Assembly (NCBI RefSeq): GCF_014217625.1
Contig: NZ_CP043641.1
Span: forward strand, 1,612,001 to 1,676,000
Source of the DNA: Leifsonia shinshuensis
Lineage (GTDB): Bacteria > Actinomycetota > Actinomycetes > Actinomycetales > Microbacteriaceae
Direction of reading: 5' to 3'
DNA: 64,000 nucleotides
In this document: positions 9,521 through 18,028 of the stretch, piece by piece
Layout of the letters: each line of letters opens with the position of its first letter
Numbering within the stretch: the stretch's first letter is position 1
Notes under the pieces: generated by a model
What the model was told of the DNA's origin: nothing
The model's input: only the letters and a program-made list of their open reading frames with translations
Database searches by the model: none
Position numbers and translations under genes: made by a program

Positions 9521-10237
9521 ATGACCGACCGGACCCCGTCCCGCGACCGCTGGGCGGCCGACATCGCCCGCCTGGACGCACCGGCCTCCCCCGCCCGGAA
9601 GGCGCCGCTGAGCGCGGAGCGGATCATCGACGCGGCGTTCGGGATCGTGGAGGCGGAGGGTTACGAAGCGCTCACGATGCGCCGCGTCGCCGTGCTGCTC
9701 GGCACCGGCCCCGCGTCGCTGTACGCGCACGTGCGCAGCAAGGCGGAGCTGGACGACCTCCTGATCGGCCGGCTCTGCGCCGAGGTCCCGTTGCCGACCC
9801 CGTCGGTCGACCAGTGGCGCGCGCAGTTCCTGGCCGTGTGCGCAGGGCTGCGCGACCAGTACCTGCGCTACCCCGGCATCTCGGCGGCGGCATTCACGGC
9901 GGCGCCGCAAAGCCTGGAGACCATGCGGATCAGCGAGGGCCTGCTCGCCATCCTGCTCGCGGCGGGAGTCGCACCCCTGGATGCGGCCTGGACGATCGAC
10001 GCCGCCTTCCTCTACGTGAGCGCCTACAGCCTGGAGGTCGCGCTCCGGACGCGGGCGGAGGAGCGGGACGGCGAGCCGTCGCGGGACCGCGGCGAGCTCG
10101 CCGAGCGCCTGCGGATGCTGCCCGCCGAGCGCTTCCCGAACACCGTGGCGCACGCGGACGAGCTGACCTCCGGCCGCGGCCACGAGCGCTTCGACTTCAC
10201 GCTGAACCTGCTGCTGGACGGTCTCCGCCGGCCGTAG
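9521..10237 (+). CDS. TetR/AcrR family repressor of the divergent MFS gene
   Basis: A 238-residue regulator. After a 26-residue tail, APLSAERIIDAAFGIVEAEGYEALTMRRVAVLLGTGPASLYAHVRSKAEL is the TetR DNA-binding domain, shown here in outline: the recognition part is TGPASLYAHV at about residues 64-73. The rest resembles the TetR C-terminal ligand domain. The -10 box TAGGCT ends six bases before the ATG with no Shine-Dalgarno, so the message is probably leaderless. The operator at 9486-9498 would overlap its -35 position, giving autoregulation. Confidence 0.9.
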   Translation: MTDRTPSRDRWAADIARLDAPASPARKAPLSAERIIDAAFGIVEAEGYEALTMRRVAVLLGTGPASLYAHVRSKAELDDLLIGRLCAEVPLPTPSVDQWRAQFLAVCAGLRDQYLRYPGISAAAFTAAPQSLETMRISEGLLAILLAAGVAPLDAAWTIDAAFLYVSAYSLEVALRTRAEERDGEPSRDRGELAERLRMLPAERFPNTVAHADELTSGRGHERFDFTLNLLLDGLRRP

Positions 10238-10350
10238 TCCCGTGCCGTCCGGTCGCCGGAGTGATCATAGGTGTTTGCAATCTGCGATCTGGCATTCTAA
10301 TGTCGAGGGGCGGCCGTTTCCGGCCGGCCACGTACGAAGGAGTGCACCCC

Positions 10351-10974
10351 ATGAGCGCAACCGCCGAGCGGACCATCGCCCACCCCACGACCCAGGCCCC
10401 GGCCGCGTCCCCGGCCCGCGCTGAGGTCGCCGACCCCGGCCCGCTCGGCCTCGCCGCGTTCGCGCTGACCACGATGCTGCTGAGCCTCGCCAACGCGGGA
10501 CTCGTCGGCGAGGCGGGCGCGACGGCCGTCGCGATGGCCCTGTTCTACGGCGGCCTGACCCAGTTCGCGGCCGGCCTGTGGGAGTTCGCGCGCGGCAACA
10601 CCTTCGGCGCCACCGCGTTCACGTCGTACGGCGCCTTCTGGCTGTCGTTCTGGTGGCTGCGCACCGCCCCCGGCCTGGCCGAGGAGGCGGGCTCCCTCGG
10701 CGTCGGCTTCTTCCTCCTGGCCTGGACGATCTTCACTGCGCTGATGACGGTCGCCGCGGCGAAAACCAACGGGGCCACGCTGGCGGTGTTCGTGCTGCTG
10801 ACGCTGACGTTCGTCGCCCTCACGATCGGCGACCTGGCGGGCGCGACGGGAGCGACGAGGGTCGGAGGCTGCCTCGGACTCGCGACGGCGGCCGTCGCGC
10901 TCTACACCTCGTGGGCGGGCGTCACGAACGCGACGTGGAAGCGCCAGGTGCTTCCGGTGTGGCCGCGCAGTTGA
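10351..10974 (+). CDS. Acetate uptake transporter, GPR1/FUN34/YaaH (SatP) family
   Basis: A 207-residue membrane protein with six hydrophobic segments. ADPGPLGLAAFALTTMLLS matches the family signature N-P-x-P-L-G-L-x2-F-A at the first segment, with Asp in place of the usual Asn. GGLTQFAAGLWEFARGNTFGATAF follows. Such proteins carry acetate or succinate with protons. AAGGAG lies about ten bases before the ATG, and an upstream GTG at 10302 in frame is less likely. A possible TTTGCA/TCTAAT promoter is at 10274-10301. Confidence 0.88.
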   Translation: MSATAERTIAHPTTQAPAASPARAEVADPGPLGLAAFALTTMLLSLANAGLVGEAGATAVAMALFYGGLTQFAAGLWEFARGNTFGATAFTSYGAFWLSFWWLRTAPGLAEEAGSLGVGFFLLAWTIFTALMTVAAAKTNGATLAVFVLLTLTFVALTIGDLAGATGATRVGGCLGLATAAVALYTSWAGVTNATWKRQVLPVWPRS

Positions 10975-11017
10975 AACGATGGGATCGCGGCACGCAGCCG
11001 CCGCACCACCACGCCAC

Positions 11018-11782
11018 TTACGCCGGCAGCCGCGGCACCGACGCGATCAGGCGCTGCGTGTACGCGTCGCGCGGCGCGCCGAGGACCTCCCGGGTCGGCC
11101 CCTGCTCCACCACGCGACCGTCGCGCAGCACGACCGTCTGCTCGCAGAGCGTCGCGACCACACTGAGGTCGTGCGAGACCATGACCACCGTCATCCCCTC
11201 CTGCTGGGCGAGCTCGCCGAGCAGGTCGATGATCTGGATCCGCGTCGTCACGTCGAGCGCGCTGACCGGTTCGTCGGCGAGGAGGATGCGCGGGCGAGAG
11301 ACGATCGCACGTGCGATGGCGATGCGCTGGCGCTGGCCTCCCGAGAATTCGTGCGGGTAGCGGCTCGCCGCGTCGTCCGGCAGGGCCACAGCGCGCAGCG
11401 CCTCAGCGACCCGCGAGCGGGCGTCGGCTCCCGACGCGATCCGGAGCGAGGCGAGCGGCTCGCCGACGATCCTCCCGACGCTCTGGCGCGGGTCGAGGGA
11501 CGAGTACGGATCCTGGAACACGGTCTGCACGCTGCGACGGAACTCCCGCATCAACGCCCGGTCGCCCCGGTAGAGCGGCCTCCCGTCGAACAGCACGCTC
11601 CCCGAGGTCGGGCTCGCGAGTCCCAGCAGCAGCGACAGCACGGTGGTCTTGCCCGCGCCGGACTCCCCCACCAAGCCGACGCTGCGCCCGGGCTCGACGG
11701 CGAACGAGACGCCCTCCAGCGCCGGGGCGCTCGCCCGGCGGTAACGGAAGCCTGCGTCGCGGAGTTCGAGGACGGCGGTCAT
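11018..11782 (-). CDS. Peptide ABC transporter ATP-binding protein, DppF/OppF-like
   Basis: A 254-residue ATPase: Walker A GESGAGKTT, Q-loop VFQDPYSSLDPR, signature FSGGQRQRIAIARA, Walker B ILLADEP and H-loop VSHD. The Q-loop sequence DPYSSLDPR is typical of the second ATPase of oligopeptide/dipeptide importers. It lacks the C-terminal oligopeptide extension that binds an iron-sulfur cluster in some members. It is the last gene of the operon; the ATG overlaps the upstream stop as ATGA. It would sit on the cytoplasmic face with the DppD-like partner. Confidence 0.93.
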   Translation of the reverse strand: MTAVLELRDAGFRYRRASAPALEGVSFAVEPGRSVGLVGESGAGKTTVLSLLLGLASPTSGSVLFDGRPLYRGDRALMREFRRSVQTVFQDPYSSLDPRQSVGRIVGEPLASLRIASGADARSRVAEALRAVALPDDAASRYPHEFSGGQRQRIAIARAIVSRPRILLADEPVSALDVTTRIQIIDLLGELAQQEGMTVVMVSHDLSVVATLCEQTVVLRDGRVVEQGPTREVLGAPRDAYTQRLIASVPRLPA

Positions 11783-12567
11783 CGCACCTCCAGGGCGGCG
11801 TCCAGTTCGCGCGCGCTGCGCACGAGCTCGGCCGTGTACGGGTCGGCCGGGGAAGTCAGGATGCGCTCGATCGTGCTCTCCTCGACCACGCGCCCGGCCC
11901 GCAGCACCAGCGCGCGCTCGGTCATCCGCGACACCACGGCGAGGTCGTGGCTGACGAACAGCAGCGCCATGCCGCGTTCGGCGACGAGGGAGTCCAAAAG
12001 CGCCAGGATGTCGGCCTGCACGGTCACGTCCAGCGCCGTGGTCGGCTCGTCCGCGATGAGGAGCTGCGGGCGGCAGGCCAGCGCGGCGGCGATCGCGACG
12101 CGTTGCCGCTGGCCTCCCGAGATCTCGTGCGGGTACGCGCGGGCGATCCGCTCCGGATCGGGAAGGCGCACCTCCTCCAGCGCCGCGTGGACGGCGTCGC
12201 GCAGCGCGGCGCCCCGCAGCCCGAGGTGCCGGCGCAGCGGCTCGGCGACCTGGGCGCCCAGGCGCATGAGCGGGTCGAGCGCCGTCAGCGGCTCCTGGAA
12301 CACCGTCGACGCGGTGCGCCCGCGCAGCGGGACCAGCGCCCGCTCCTTCGCGCCGACCACCTGGACGCCGGCGAGCTGAACACTCCCGGTCGCCGTCAGG
12401 CCGTCCGGCAGGAGACCCGTGATTGCGAACGAGGTCAGCGACTTGCCCGACCCGGACTCCCCGATCAGGCTCAGCCGCTCCCCCGCGTCGAGACGGAACG
12501 AGACGTCGGACACGAGCGGAGAGCCGTCCTTGGCGGTCACCCCGAGATTCTGCACGTCGAGGATCAT
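11779..12567 (-). CDS. Peptide ABC transporter ATP-binding protein, DppD/OppD-like
   Basis: A 262-residue ATPase with Walker A GESGSGKSLT, Q-loop VFQEPLTALDPLMRLG, signature ISGGQRQRVAIAAAL, Walker B LLIADEPTTALD and VSHDLAVVS. The motif EPLTALDP marks the D-type ATPase of peptide importers. Start and stop both overlap neighbours by four bases (ATGA), so the five transport genes are tightly coupled. The two ATPases, two permeases and one binding protein make a complete importer. Confidence 0.93.
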   Translation of the reverse strand: MILDVQNLGVTAKDGSPLVSDVSFRLDAGERLSLIGESGSGKSLTSFAITGLLPDGLTATGSVQLAGVQVVGAKERALVPLRGRTASTVFQEPLTALDPLMRLGAQVAEPLRRHLGLRGAALRDAVHAALEEVRLPDPERIARAYPHEISGGQRQRVAIAAALACRPQLLIADEPTTALDVTVQADILALLDSLVAERGMALLFVSHDLAVVSRMTERALVLRAGRVVEESTIERILTSPADPYTAELVRSARELDAALEVR

Positions 12568-13442
12568 CGCGACCTCCTCCGCGTCGGGTCGGCCACGTCG
12601 CGCAGGCCGTCGGCCACCAAGTTCACTCCGACCACCAGCACGACGAGCGCGATGCCCGGCGCAATCGCCCCGACCGGCGCGACGGCGACGGTCCCCTGGG
12701 CCTCCTGCAGCAGCCGGCCCCACGACGCGTTCGGCGGCGGCGCGCCGAGCCCCAAGTACGACAGGCTCGCCTCCGCCAGCACGGCGACCCCGAACTGGAG
12801 CGCGAGGTTGACGCCGAGCGTCGGCCAGATGTTCGGGAGGACGTGCCGGGCGACGATCCCGCCCCACGACGTGCCCGAGGTGCGCGCCGCGGTCACGTAT
12901 TGCTGCCCGAGCACACGTTTCGAGAGCACGCGCGTGAGCCGCGCGACGACCGCCGACATCGCCAGGCCGATGGCCAGGATGGCCGTGCCGAGCGAGGCGC
13001 CCTGCGCGGCCACGATGAGCATGGCGAGCAGCAGCACGGGGAAGGCGATGATGATGTCCAGCACGGCCGAGATGGTGTCGTCCAGCCAGCGCGTCGCGAA
13101 GGCGGCCAGCATCCCGATCGTGACGCCGATGACCGCGCCGATCGCGACCGCGCCGACGCCGACGGACAGGGCGATGCGCGCGCCGATCATGAGCTGCGTC
13201 GTCAGATCGCGGCCGAACCGGTCGGTTCCCAGCCAGTGCGTGCCGTCCGGCGGCTGCAGCCGGCCTCCCGAGGTGTCGCCCTGCGCGAACGGGAGCCATA
13301 CGAACGACAGTGCGGCGACGAGCACCACGATGCCGACCAGGGTGAGTCCGATGCCGAGGGTCACCGACCGCCGCGCACGACGGCGGGCCCGCTCCCGCGG
13401 ATCCGGCGCCGTCTGCGCCGCCTGCTGGACGACCGCGCTCAT
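12564..13442 (-). CDS. Peptide ABC transporter permease, DppC/OppC-like
   Basis: A 292-residue membrane protein with a basic N-terminal tail, one early segment, a periplasm-type loop containing HWLGTDRFGRDLTTQL (the OppC-N signature) and five more segments. AARTSGTSWGGIVARHVLPN is the EAA loop that contacts the ATPases. ATGA overlaps occur at both ends. It pairs with the DppB-like permease to form the channel. Confidence 0.93.
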   Translation of the reverse strand: MSAVVQQAAQTAPDPRERARRRARRSVTLGIGLTLVGIVVLVAALSFVWLPFAQGDTSGGRLQPPDGTHWLGTDRFGRDLTTQLMIGARIALSVGVGAVAIGAVIGVTIGMLAAFATRWLDDTISAVLDIIIAFPVLLLAMLIVAAQGASLGTAILAIGLAMSAVVARLTRVLSKRVLGQQYVTAARTSGTSWGGIVARHVLPNIWPTLGVNLALQFGVAVLAEASLSYLGLGAPPPNASWGRLLQEAQGTVAVAPVGAIAPGIALVVLVVGVNLVADGLRDVADPTRRRSR

Positions 13443-14401
13443 CGATTGCCCGAGATGCTCTGCCGCAGCCGCGGGTCGATCAGCCGCTGCGCGATGTCGG
13501 CGAGGAAGCCCACGATCAGCACCAGCAGCGTCGAGACGAACAGGATGCCCTGGATATCCGGGTAGTCGTGCTGCTGGATCGCGGTGAGCAGCATGCTGCC
13601 GAGGCCCGGCAGCGTGTAGACGCTCTCGACCACCACCGCGCCGAGGAAGGTCGTCGCCAGCTCGATCCCCAGGATGGAGATGACGGGCACGGACCCGTTG
13701 CGCAGCCCGTGCCGCCACATCGCCCTCCCGAACCCGGAGCCGAGCGCACGGGCGTTGCGGAGGTAGTCGCTTCCGATGACGTCGAGCGTCGCGCTGCGCA
13801 CGTACCGGGCGATGGAGGCGCTCATCACAATGGCGATCGTGATGACCGGGAGGGCGAGCGACTGCAGCGCGGCCGCGGGGTCGGCCCAGTCGTCGCGCGG
13901 GAACCCGCCGGACGGGAACCAGCGCAGGTTCACCGCGAACGCGTCCACGAGCAGGATGCCCACCCAGAACACCGGCACCGCGATGCCGAGCTGCGAGAAG
14001 GCGGACAGCACCAGGCCGTACCAGCGGTCGGCCTTCCAGGCGGCGACGAACCCGATCGGCAGGGCGAGCACGAGGGCGAGCACGAACGCCATCAGCGTGA
14101 GCGGGATGGTCACCGCCAGCCGCGAGGCGATCTCGGGCCCCACCGGCAGCGACGTGATGAACGAGTGCCCGAGGTCCAGCGTCAGCAGGGAACCGAACCA
14201 GTTCGCGAACTGCTCGGGCAGCGGGAGGTTGCTGCCCACCTGCTCCTGCGCCGCCTTGATCTGATCGGGCGTCGCACTGGCCGACAGCAGGGCGTTCGCC
14301 GGGTCGCCCGGCAGGACGCGCAGCAGGAAGAACAGCACGACCATCGCCAGCAGCAGGGACACCACGAGGAACGCGGTGCGGCGGAGGAGATAGGAGGTCA
14401 T
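13439..14401 (-). CDS. Peptide ABC transporter permease, DppB/OppB-like
   Basis: A 320-residue membrane protein. The first segment is followed by FLLRVLPGDPANALL, the typical DppB N-terminal signature. The EAA loop YLRNARALGSGFGRAMWRHGLRN lies near residue 230. It has about six segments. No strong Shine-Dalgarno site precedes the ATG. A stem-loop with a UUCG tetraloop separates it from the binding-protein gene, probably setting a higher level of binding protein than permease. Confidence 0.93.
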   Translation of the reverse strand: MTSYLLRRTAFLVVSLLLAMVVLFFLLRVLPGDPANALLSASATPDQIKAAQEQVGSNLPLPEQFANWFGSLLTLDLGHSFITSLPVGPEIASRLAVTIPLTLMAFVLALVLALPIGFVAAWKADRWYGLVLSAFSQLGIAVPVFWVGILLVDAFAVNLRWFPSGGFPRDDWADPAAALQSLALPVITIAIVMSASIARYVRSATLDVIGSDYLRNARALGSGFGRAMWRHGLRNGSVPVISILGIELATTFLGAVVVESVYTLPGLGSMLLTAIQQHDYPDIQGILFVSTLLVLIVGFLADIAQRLIDPRLRQSISGNR

Positions 14402-14416
14402 GATCGTTTCAGCGTA

Positions 14417-14454
14417 GATGCTCGGGAGACCCGTTCGCGGGCCTCCCGAGCATC
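14417..14454 (-). terminator. Intercistronic stem-loop between binding protein and permease genes
   Basis: GATGCTCGGGAG (14417-14428) pairs perfectly with CTCCCGAGCATC (14443-14454). An inner four-base stem closes a TTCG tetraloop. There is no U-tract after it on the leftward strand, so it is better read as an mRNA-stabilising or attenuating hairpin 3' to the binding-protein gene than as a complete terminator. Confidence 0.7.
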
Positions 14455-14491
14455 GGTGGACAACGCGTCTCGCGCGTCGTCCTGTGGAGGA

Positions 14492-15991
14492 TTACTTCTT
14501 GGTGATGTCGTACGCGTAGAACTGCGAGTTCAGCCCGTTGACCGGGTAGCCGCTCACCGAGCTCGACGCCACCACGATCTGCGGGTAGAGGTACAGCCAC
14601 GCGCTGGCGGCGTCCTTCGCGATCTGCTCGTTGACGAGCTTGAGCTTCGCCGTCTGCTCCGCAGTGGTGGAGGACTGCTCGGCCTCGTTCACCCACGCGG
14701 TGACCTGCGGGTTGTCGTAACCCCAGTAGAAGTCGGGGTTGCCGTACCAGACCACGTCGCGGTCGTTGACGTGCTCCTGCAGGGTCGCGGTGAAGTCGTG
14801 GTTCTTGAACACCTTCGTGTACCACTGGTCGGCCGAGATCGAGTTGATGTTGACCGTGACGCCGACCTTGGCGAGCTCGCTCTTCAGGAACTCCGCGACC
14901 GCCGGGTGCGGGTCGTAGGTCGGGGTGTCGAGCGTGAAACTGAAGCCGTTCGGGAGGCCGGCCGCGGCCAGCTCCTTCTTCGCCAGCGCGGTGTCGTACG
15001 GGTTGACCTTGGTCAGGTCCTCGTACCAGGGGTCGCTCGGCGGGACCATCGATCCGATGAGCGTGCCGTACTTGCCCCAGATCGAGCTGAGCAGCTTCTT
15101 GGTGTCGATCGCCGAGTAGACCGCCTTGCGTACCTCGGCGTTGTTGAAGGGCGCGACCTTGTCGTTGAAGGCGAGGAGCTCTTTCGTGGTCGACTTGCCA
15201 TTGCTGATCGTGTAGTTCTTGTTGCCCTCGAACTGCGTCAGCGAGTCCGGGCTCTGGATGCTGGTGACGATGTCCACCTGGTTGGTCAGCAGGGCGTTGG
15301 AGAGGGCGCTGGCGTCGGTGAAGTAGTCGTAGACGACCTCCTTGTTCTTCGCCTTGGCGCCCCAGTAGCCGTTCCAGCGCTCGAGGCTGAGCGAGCTGCC
15401 GCGCTTCCAGGTGCCGAGCGTGTAGGGGCCGGTGCCGTCCTCCGCCGTCTTGTAGTTCGTGGTGCCAGGGCCGTAGATCCAGACGTAGCTGAGGTTGTAC
15501 GGCAGCGAGATGGAGCGCGACTTCAACGAGATGACCACGGTCTTGTCGTCCGGGGTCTGGATGCCGGAGATGACGGCGAGCTGCGACTTGCGGGCCGACT
15601 GGGAGTCGGTCGCGAGGACGCGCTCGATGCTCGTCTTGACCGACTCGCTGGTGAGCGGCTTGCCGGAATGGAACTTCACCCCGTCGCGGAGGGTGAAGGT
15701 GTAGGTGAGACCGTCAGCGCTCGTCGTGTACTTCGTGGCGAGCAGCGGCTGCACCTTTCCGTCGTCGGTGAGCTTGAACAGGCCCTCGTAGACGTTCCCG
15801 TTCAGGGCTTCGGTGACGCCCTGGCCGCCGCCGGCGGTGTTGTCCAGGTTGACGGGCTCGTAGAGCGAGCCGACGGCGATCGACGCGTCGGCGCCGGCGG
15901 ACGACGACGAGGACGCGCCGGAGCAGCCGGCGAGCGCCAGGGAGGCGGCGATGCCGATCGCGATCGTGGCGAGCAGGGGGGTCTTTCTCAA
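14492..15991 (-). CDS. Peptide ABC transporter substrate-binding lipoprotein (SBP_bac_5)
   Basis: A 499-residue secreted lipoprotein. The start is TTG: AGGAG lies eight bases before it and MRKTPLLATIAIGIAASLALAGCSG is a complete type II signal peptide with lipobox LAGC (Cys22 region). The mature part has the family 5 binding-protein motifs, such as the central TYTFTLRDGVKFHSGKPLT. It captures peptides or related solutes outside the membrane and delivers them to the downstream permeases. A low-complexity Ser/Ala linker follows the lipid Cys. Exact ligand unknown. Confidence 0.92.
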   Translation of the reverse strand: MRKTPLLATIAIGIAASLALAGCSGASSSSSAGADASIAVGSLYEPVNLDNTAGGGQGVTEALNGNVYEGLFKLTDDGKVQPLLATKYTTSADGLTYTFTLRDGVKFHSGKPLTSESVKTSIERVLATDSQSARKSQLAVISGIQTPDDKTVVISLKSRSISLPYNLSYVWIYGPGTTNYKTAEDGTGPYTLGTWKRGSSLSLERWNGYWGAKAKNKEVVYDYFTDASALSNALLTNQVDIVTSIQSPDSLTQFEGNKNYTISNGKSTTKELLAFNDKVAPFNNAEVRKAVYSAIDTKKLLSSIWGKYGTLIGSMVPPSDPWYEDLTKVNPYDTALAKKELAAAGLPNGFSFTLDTPTYDPHPAVAEFLKSELAKVGVTVNINSISADQWYTKVFKNHDFTATLQEHVNDRDVVWYGNPDFYWGYDNPQVTAWVNEAEQSSTTAEQTAKLKLVNEQIAKDAASAWLYLYPQIVVASSSVSGYPVNGLNSQFYAYDITKK

Positions 15992-16056
15992 CGGAGTTCT
16001 CCTGTGCTGTGTGGAGTGGGGTGTGCGAGGGGGTGAAGCAGAGGTGAGCCGGAGGC

Positions 16057-16812
16057 TCAGTGCGCGGCGCCGTCGCGGAGCACGACGCGCTGCTCGCCCG
16101 CGGTCACGGGGACGGGGAAGCGGTTGTTCCGCGGCGGCAGCGGACAGTTGTACTGGTCCGAGAAGCCGCACGGGGGGACGAAGGCGCGGTTGAAGTCGAG
16201 AACGGCGCGGTCGCCCTCCCGTGTCACGAAGAGGAAGCGGCCGGACGCGTAGGTGCCGCCAGGGCCGTCGTCGCCGTTGGTCGGGTCGCCGAAGACCAGC
16301 AGCAGCGTGCCGTCGTCGTCGAACGCGCTGAGCGTGTAGTCGACGCCTTCGCGCGAGAACGTGATGTCGCCCGGCACGACCAGGTCGCGGGTGAGGCCGT
16401 TGTCGCGGATGTGCTCGAACGGGATGGTGCGCTCGTCGCTCACCGGGGTGAAGGTGGCCTCCACGATCCAGGACGGGTCGAACGGGAACGCGTCGATCGT
16501 CTCGAACGCGCGGATCGCGGGCGAAGCCGCATCCCACAGCCGGATCCCGCGCTCGGGCGCGCCGGTGTCGAGGTTGCGGCGGCTCAGCTCGGTGGCCGTC
16601 ACCGTCTCCGGGTGCCCGGCGAGCGCCTGCTCCGCGGTGGTCTCGTCACCCTCGGGCAGCCAGCGCGTCTCGATGAGCGCCAGGTTGCCGGTCGGGGCTG
16701 CGACGGACGAGAGCCGCCAGGCGCGCCAGTCGGCGTAGCCGGCCTCGGCGGAACGGATGGTGGACGGGGAGGCGAGCGCCGGAGCGGAGAGTTCAGTCAC
16801 GATATCGGCCAT
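16057..16812 (-). CDS. DUF1684 domain protein at the head of the peptide-transport operon
   Basis: A 251-residue soluble protein without signal peptide. The core carries YASGRFLFVTREGDRAVLDFNRAFVPPCGFSDQYNCPLPPRNNRFPVPVTAGE; the C-x6-Y-x-C-P-L-P-P-x-N part is the hallmark of DUF1684. The function of this family is not established. The gene lies 65 bases upstream of the binding-protein gene on the same strand, so it is probably part of that operon. A role in handling the imported compound is only an inference. No clear Shine-Dalgarno site. Confidence 0.85.
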   Translation of the reverse strand: MADIVTELSAPALASPSTIRSAEAGYADWRAWRLSSVAAPTGNLALIETRWLPEGDETTAEQALAGHPETVTATELSRRNLDTGAPERGIRLWDAASPAIRAFETIDAFPFDPSWIVEATFTPVSDERTIPFEHIRDNGLTRDLVVPGDITFSREGVDYTLSAFDDDGTLLLVFGDPTNGDDGPGGTYASGRFLFVTREGDRAVLDFNRAFVPPCGFSDQYNCPLPPRNNRFPVPVTAGEQRVVLRDGAAH

Positions 16813-16848
16813 AACAGTGCGAGTGTGCGCCTTGTTCCCGACGTCACG

Positions 16849-17349
16849 TTATTCGTGTGACCCCGTGTTGCGATCCGCGTCCGCGTCGTCCTCGTCGGCG
16901 TCGTCCAGGTCGGGTCGCGCGGTGGCGCGGACGACCGACGGCGCGAGCGCCAGCACACCGGCCAGCACGGCAGGCACGAGGAGCGCCCAGCCGATGGCCG
17001 GACCTCCCCCGATGAGGCCCTGGAAGCTTCCGACGGCGACGGCGATCATCAGGATCTGGATGGTGACGGTCGAGGCGCGCGCCCAGGCGTGCAGCCGGAG
17101 GATGCCGACCAGCGTGAGGATCAGCCAGGCTGCGCCGAGGGCGACGAGGACGGTGATCGCGACCGAAGTGGTGTACGAATAGGGGGTCGTCGTGAGAAGC
17201 TCGTACAGCAGCCAGACCGCGAGCCCCGTGACCAGCAGCGCCTCGAGCGTGAGGATCACCGCGAGAGCGACCAGCAGTGGAGGCCGCGAGCGGGCCGGTT
17301 CTGGCGCTGCATCGTGCGCAGAAGAACCGGGCACAACGGGGTCGGGCAC
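16849..17349 (-). CDS. Small four-segment membrane protein, unknown
   Basis: About 166 residues. A Pro/Ala-rich N-terminal tail is followed by four hydrophobic segments and a very acidic C-terminal tail (DDADEDDADAD). I do not recognise a family. The start is unsettled. GTG at 17349 is chosen, but a TATAGT box at 17353-17348 could be the promoter, favouring GTG at 17334. A TTG at 17418 is also in frame. It is divergent from whiB1. Confidence 0.6.
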   Translation of the reverse strand: MPDPVVPGSSAHDAAPEPARSRPPLLVALAVILTLEALLVTGLAVWLLYELLTTTPYSYTTSVAITVLVALGAAWLILTLVGILRLHAWARASTVTIQILMIAVAVGSFQGLIGGGPAIGWALLVPAVLAGVLALAPSVVRATARPDLDDADEDDADADRNTGSHE

Positions 17350-17574
17350 TATAGCATCCTGACGTTTCGAGCGAGTGTTCACAGCGTTATCCCATGCAGA
17401 ACTATTGATCCGAATCAACTGCTATGGGAGCATATTCAAGGCCGAGTTAGTGCTCACAGGGTGGTGGGCAGGTCTCATTCCCCATGGATCTGAAGAACCC
17501 TGTAACGCGGCTGCTTACCTGCATTCTAGGCCCCTCGGGCCAGGAAACATCCAGCGAACAAGGAGCATATCTTC

Positions 17575-17823
17575 ATGGATTGGCGCGACAAAGCCGCCTG
17601 CCTGACCGCAGACCCCGAGCTTTTCTTTCCTGTCGGAAACACGGGACCCGCGGTCGACCAGATCGACAAGGCGAAGGCGGTCTGCGCGCGCTGCACCGTG
17701 ACCGAGATCTGCCTCCAGTACGCCCTCGAGACCGGTCAGGACTCCGGCGTCTGGGGCGGTCTCTCCGAGGACGAGCGCCGCGCTCTCAAGCGTCGCGCCG
17801 CCCGCGCCCGTCGCGCGTCCTGA
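17575..17823 (+). CDS. whiB1: WhiB1-type iron-sulfur transcription factor
   Basis: An 82-residue protein with the four WhiB cysteines (Cys9, Cys37, Cys40, Cys46) that hold a [4Fe-4S] cluster, then the turn GVWGGLSEDERRALKRRAARARRAS with a basic DNA-binding tail. The opening MDWRDKAACLTADPELFFPVGN is the WhiB1 subtype. In mycobacteria WhiB1 is essential, binds SigA and responds to nitric oxide. AAGGAG lies nine bases before the ATG. It lies beside pdtaS, as in M. tuberculosis (Rv3219/Rv3220c). Confidence 0.94.
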   Translation: MDWRDKAACLTADPELFFPVGNTGPAVDQIDKAKAVCARCTVTEICLQYALETGQDSGVWGGLSEDERRALKRRAARARRAS

Positions 17824-17875
17824 CCAACGCCGCGCACGCAACACAGCGATCCATCCCGAATCACAGCATTATCGC

Positions 17876-17935
17876 CGCCGAGGCGGCGCTTCCGAACACC
17901 TAGCAGACGTCACCGTCCGGAAGCGCCCCTCGGCG
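17876..17935 (+). terminator. whiB1 terminator
   Basis: CGCCGAGG-CG-GCGCTTCCG at 17876-17894 pairs with CGGAAGCGC-CC-CTCGGCG at 17918-17935. The next bases are TTTCTC, a short U-run, on the whiB1 strand. The imperfect stem has 9 and 7 paired bases flanking a small internal loop. It is placed about 50 bases after the whiB1 stop. Confidence 0.75.
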
Positions 17936-17956
17936 TTTCTCATGCACGCAGTGCAT

Positions 17957-18013
17957 CGAAGGGCACGTAAACGCCCCTGAACCGCGGTTTTCGGGGCGTT
18001 TACGTGCCCCTCG
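17957..18013. repeat. Second copy of the long hairpin repeat (family B)
   Basis: GGGCACGTAAACGCCCC (17961-17977) pairs perfectly with GGGGCGTTTACGTGCCC (17993-18009). Read on the other strand, its outer bases (CCGAGG...CTTCGA) match those of the copy at 7355-7411, so the whole unit is duplicated in inverted orientation. The loop differs. It lies between the convergent whiB1 and pdtaS genes, just before the pdtaS stop. Confidence 0.85.
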
Positions 18014-18028
18014 GCGGTCCTTCGGCGG

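Noticed and set aside
10271..10290. RamB-like site (TTTGCAA) before the acetate-family transporter
   Set aside because: Only one half-site of a seven-base motif matches, and no RamB gene is in view; kept as a weak idea only.
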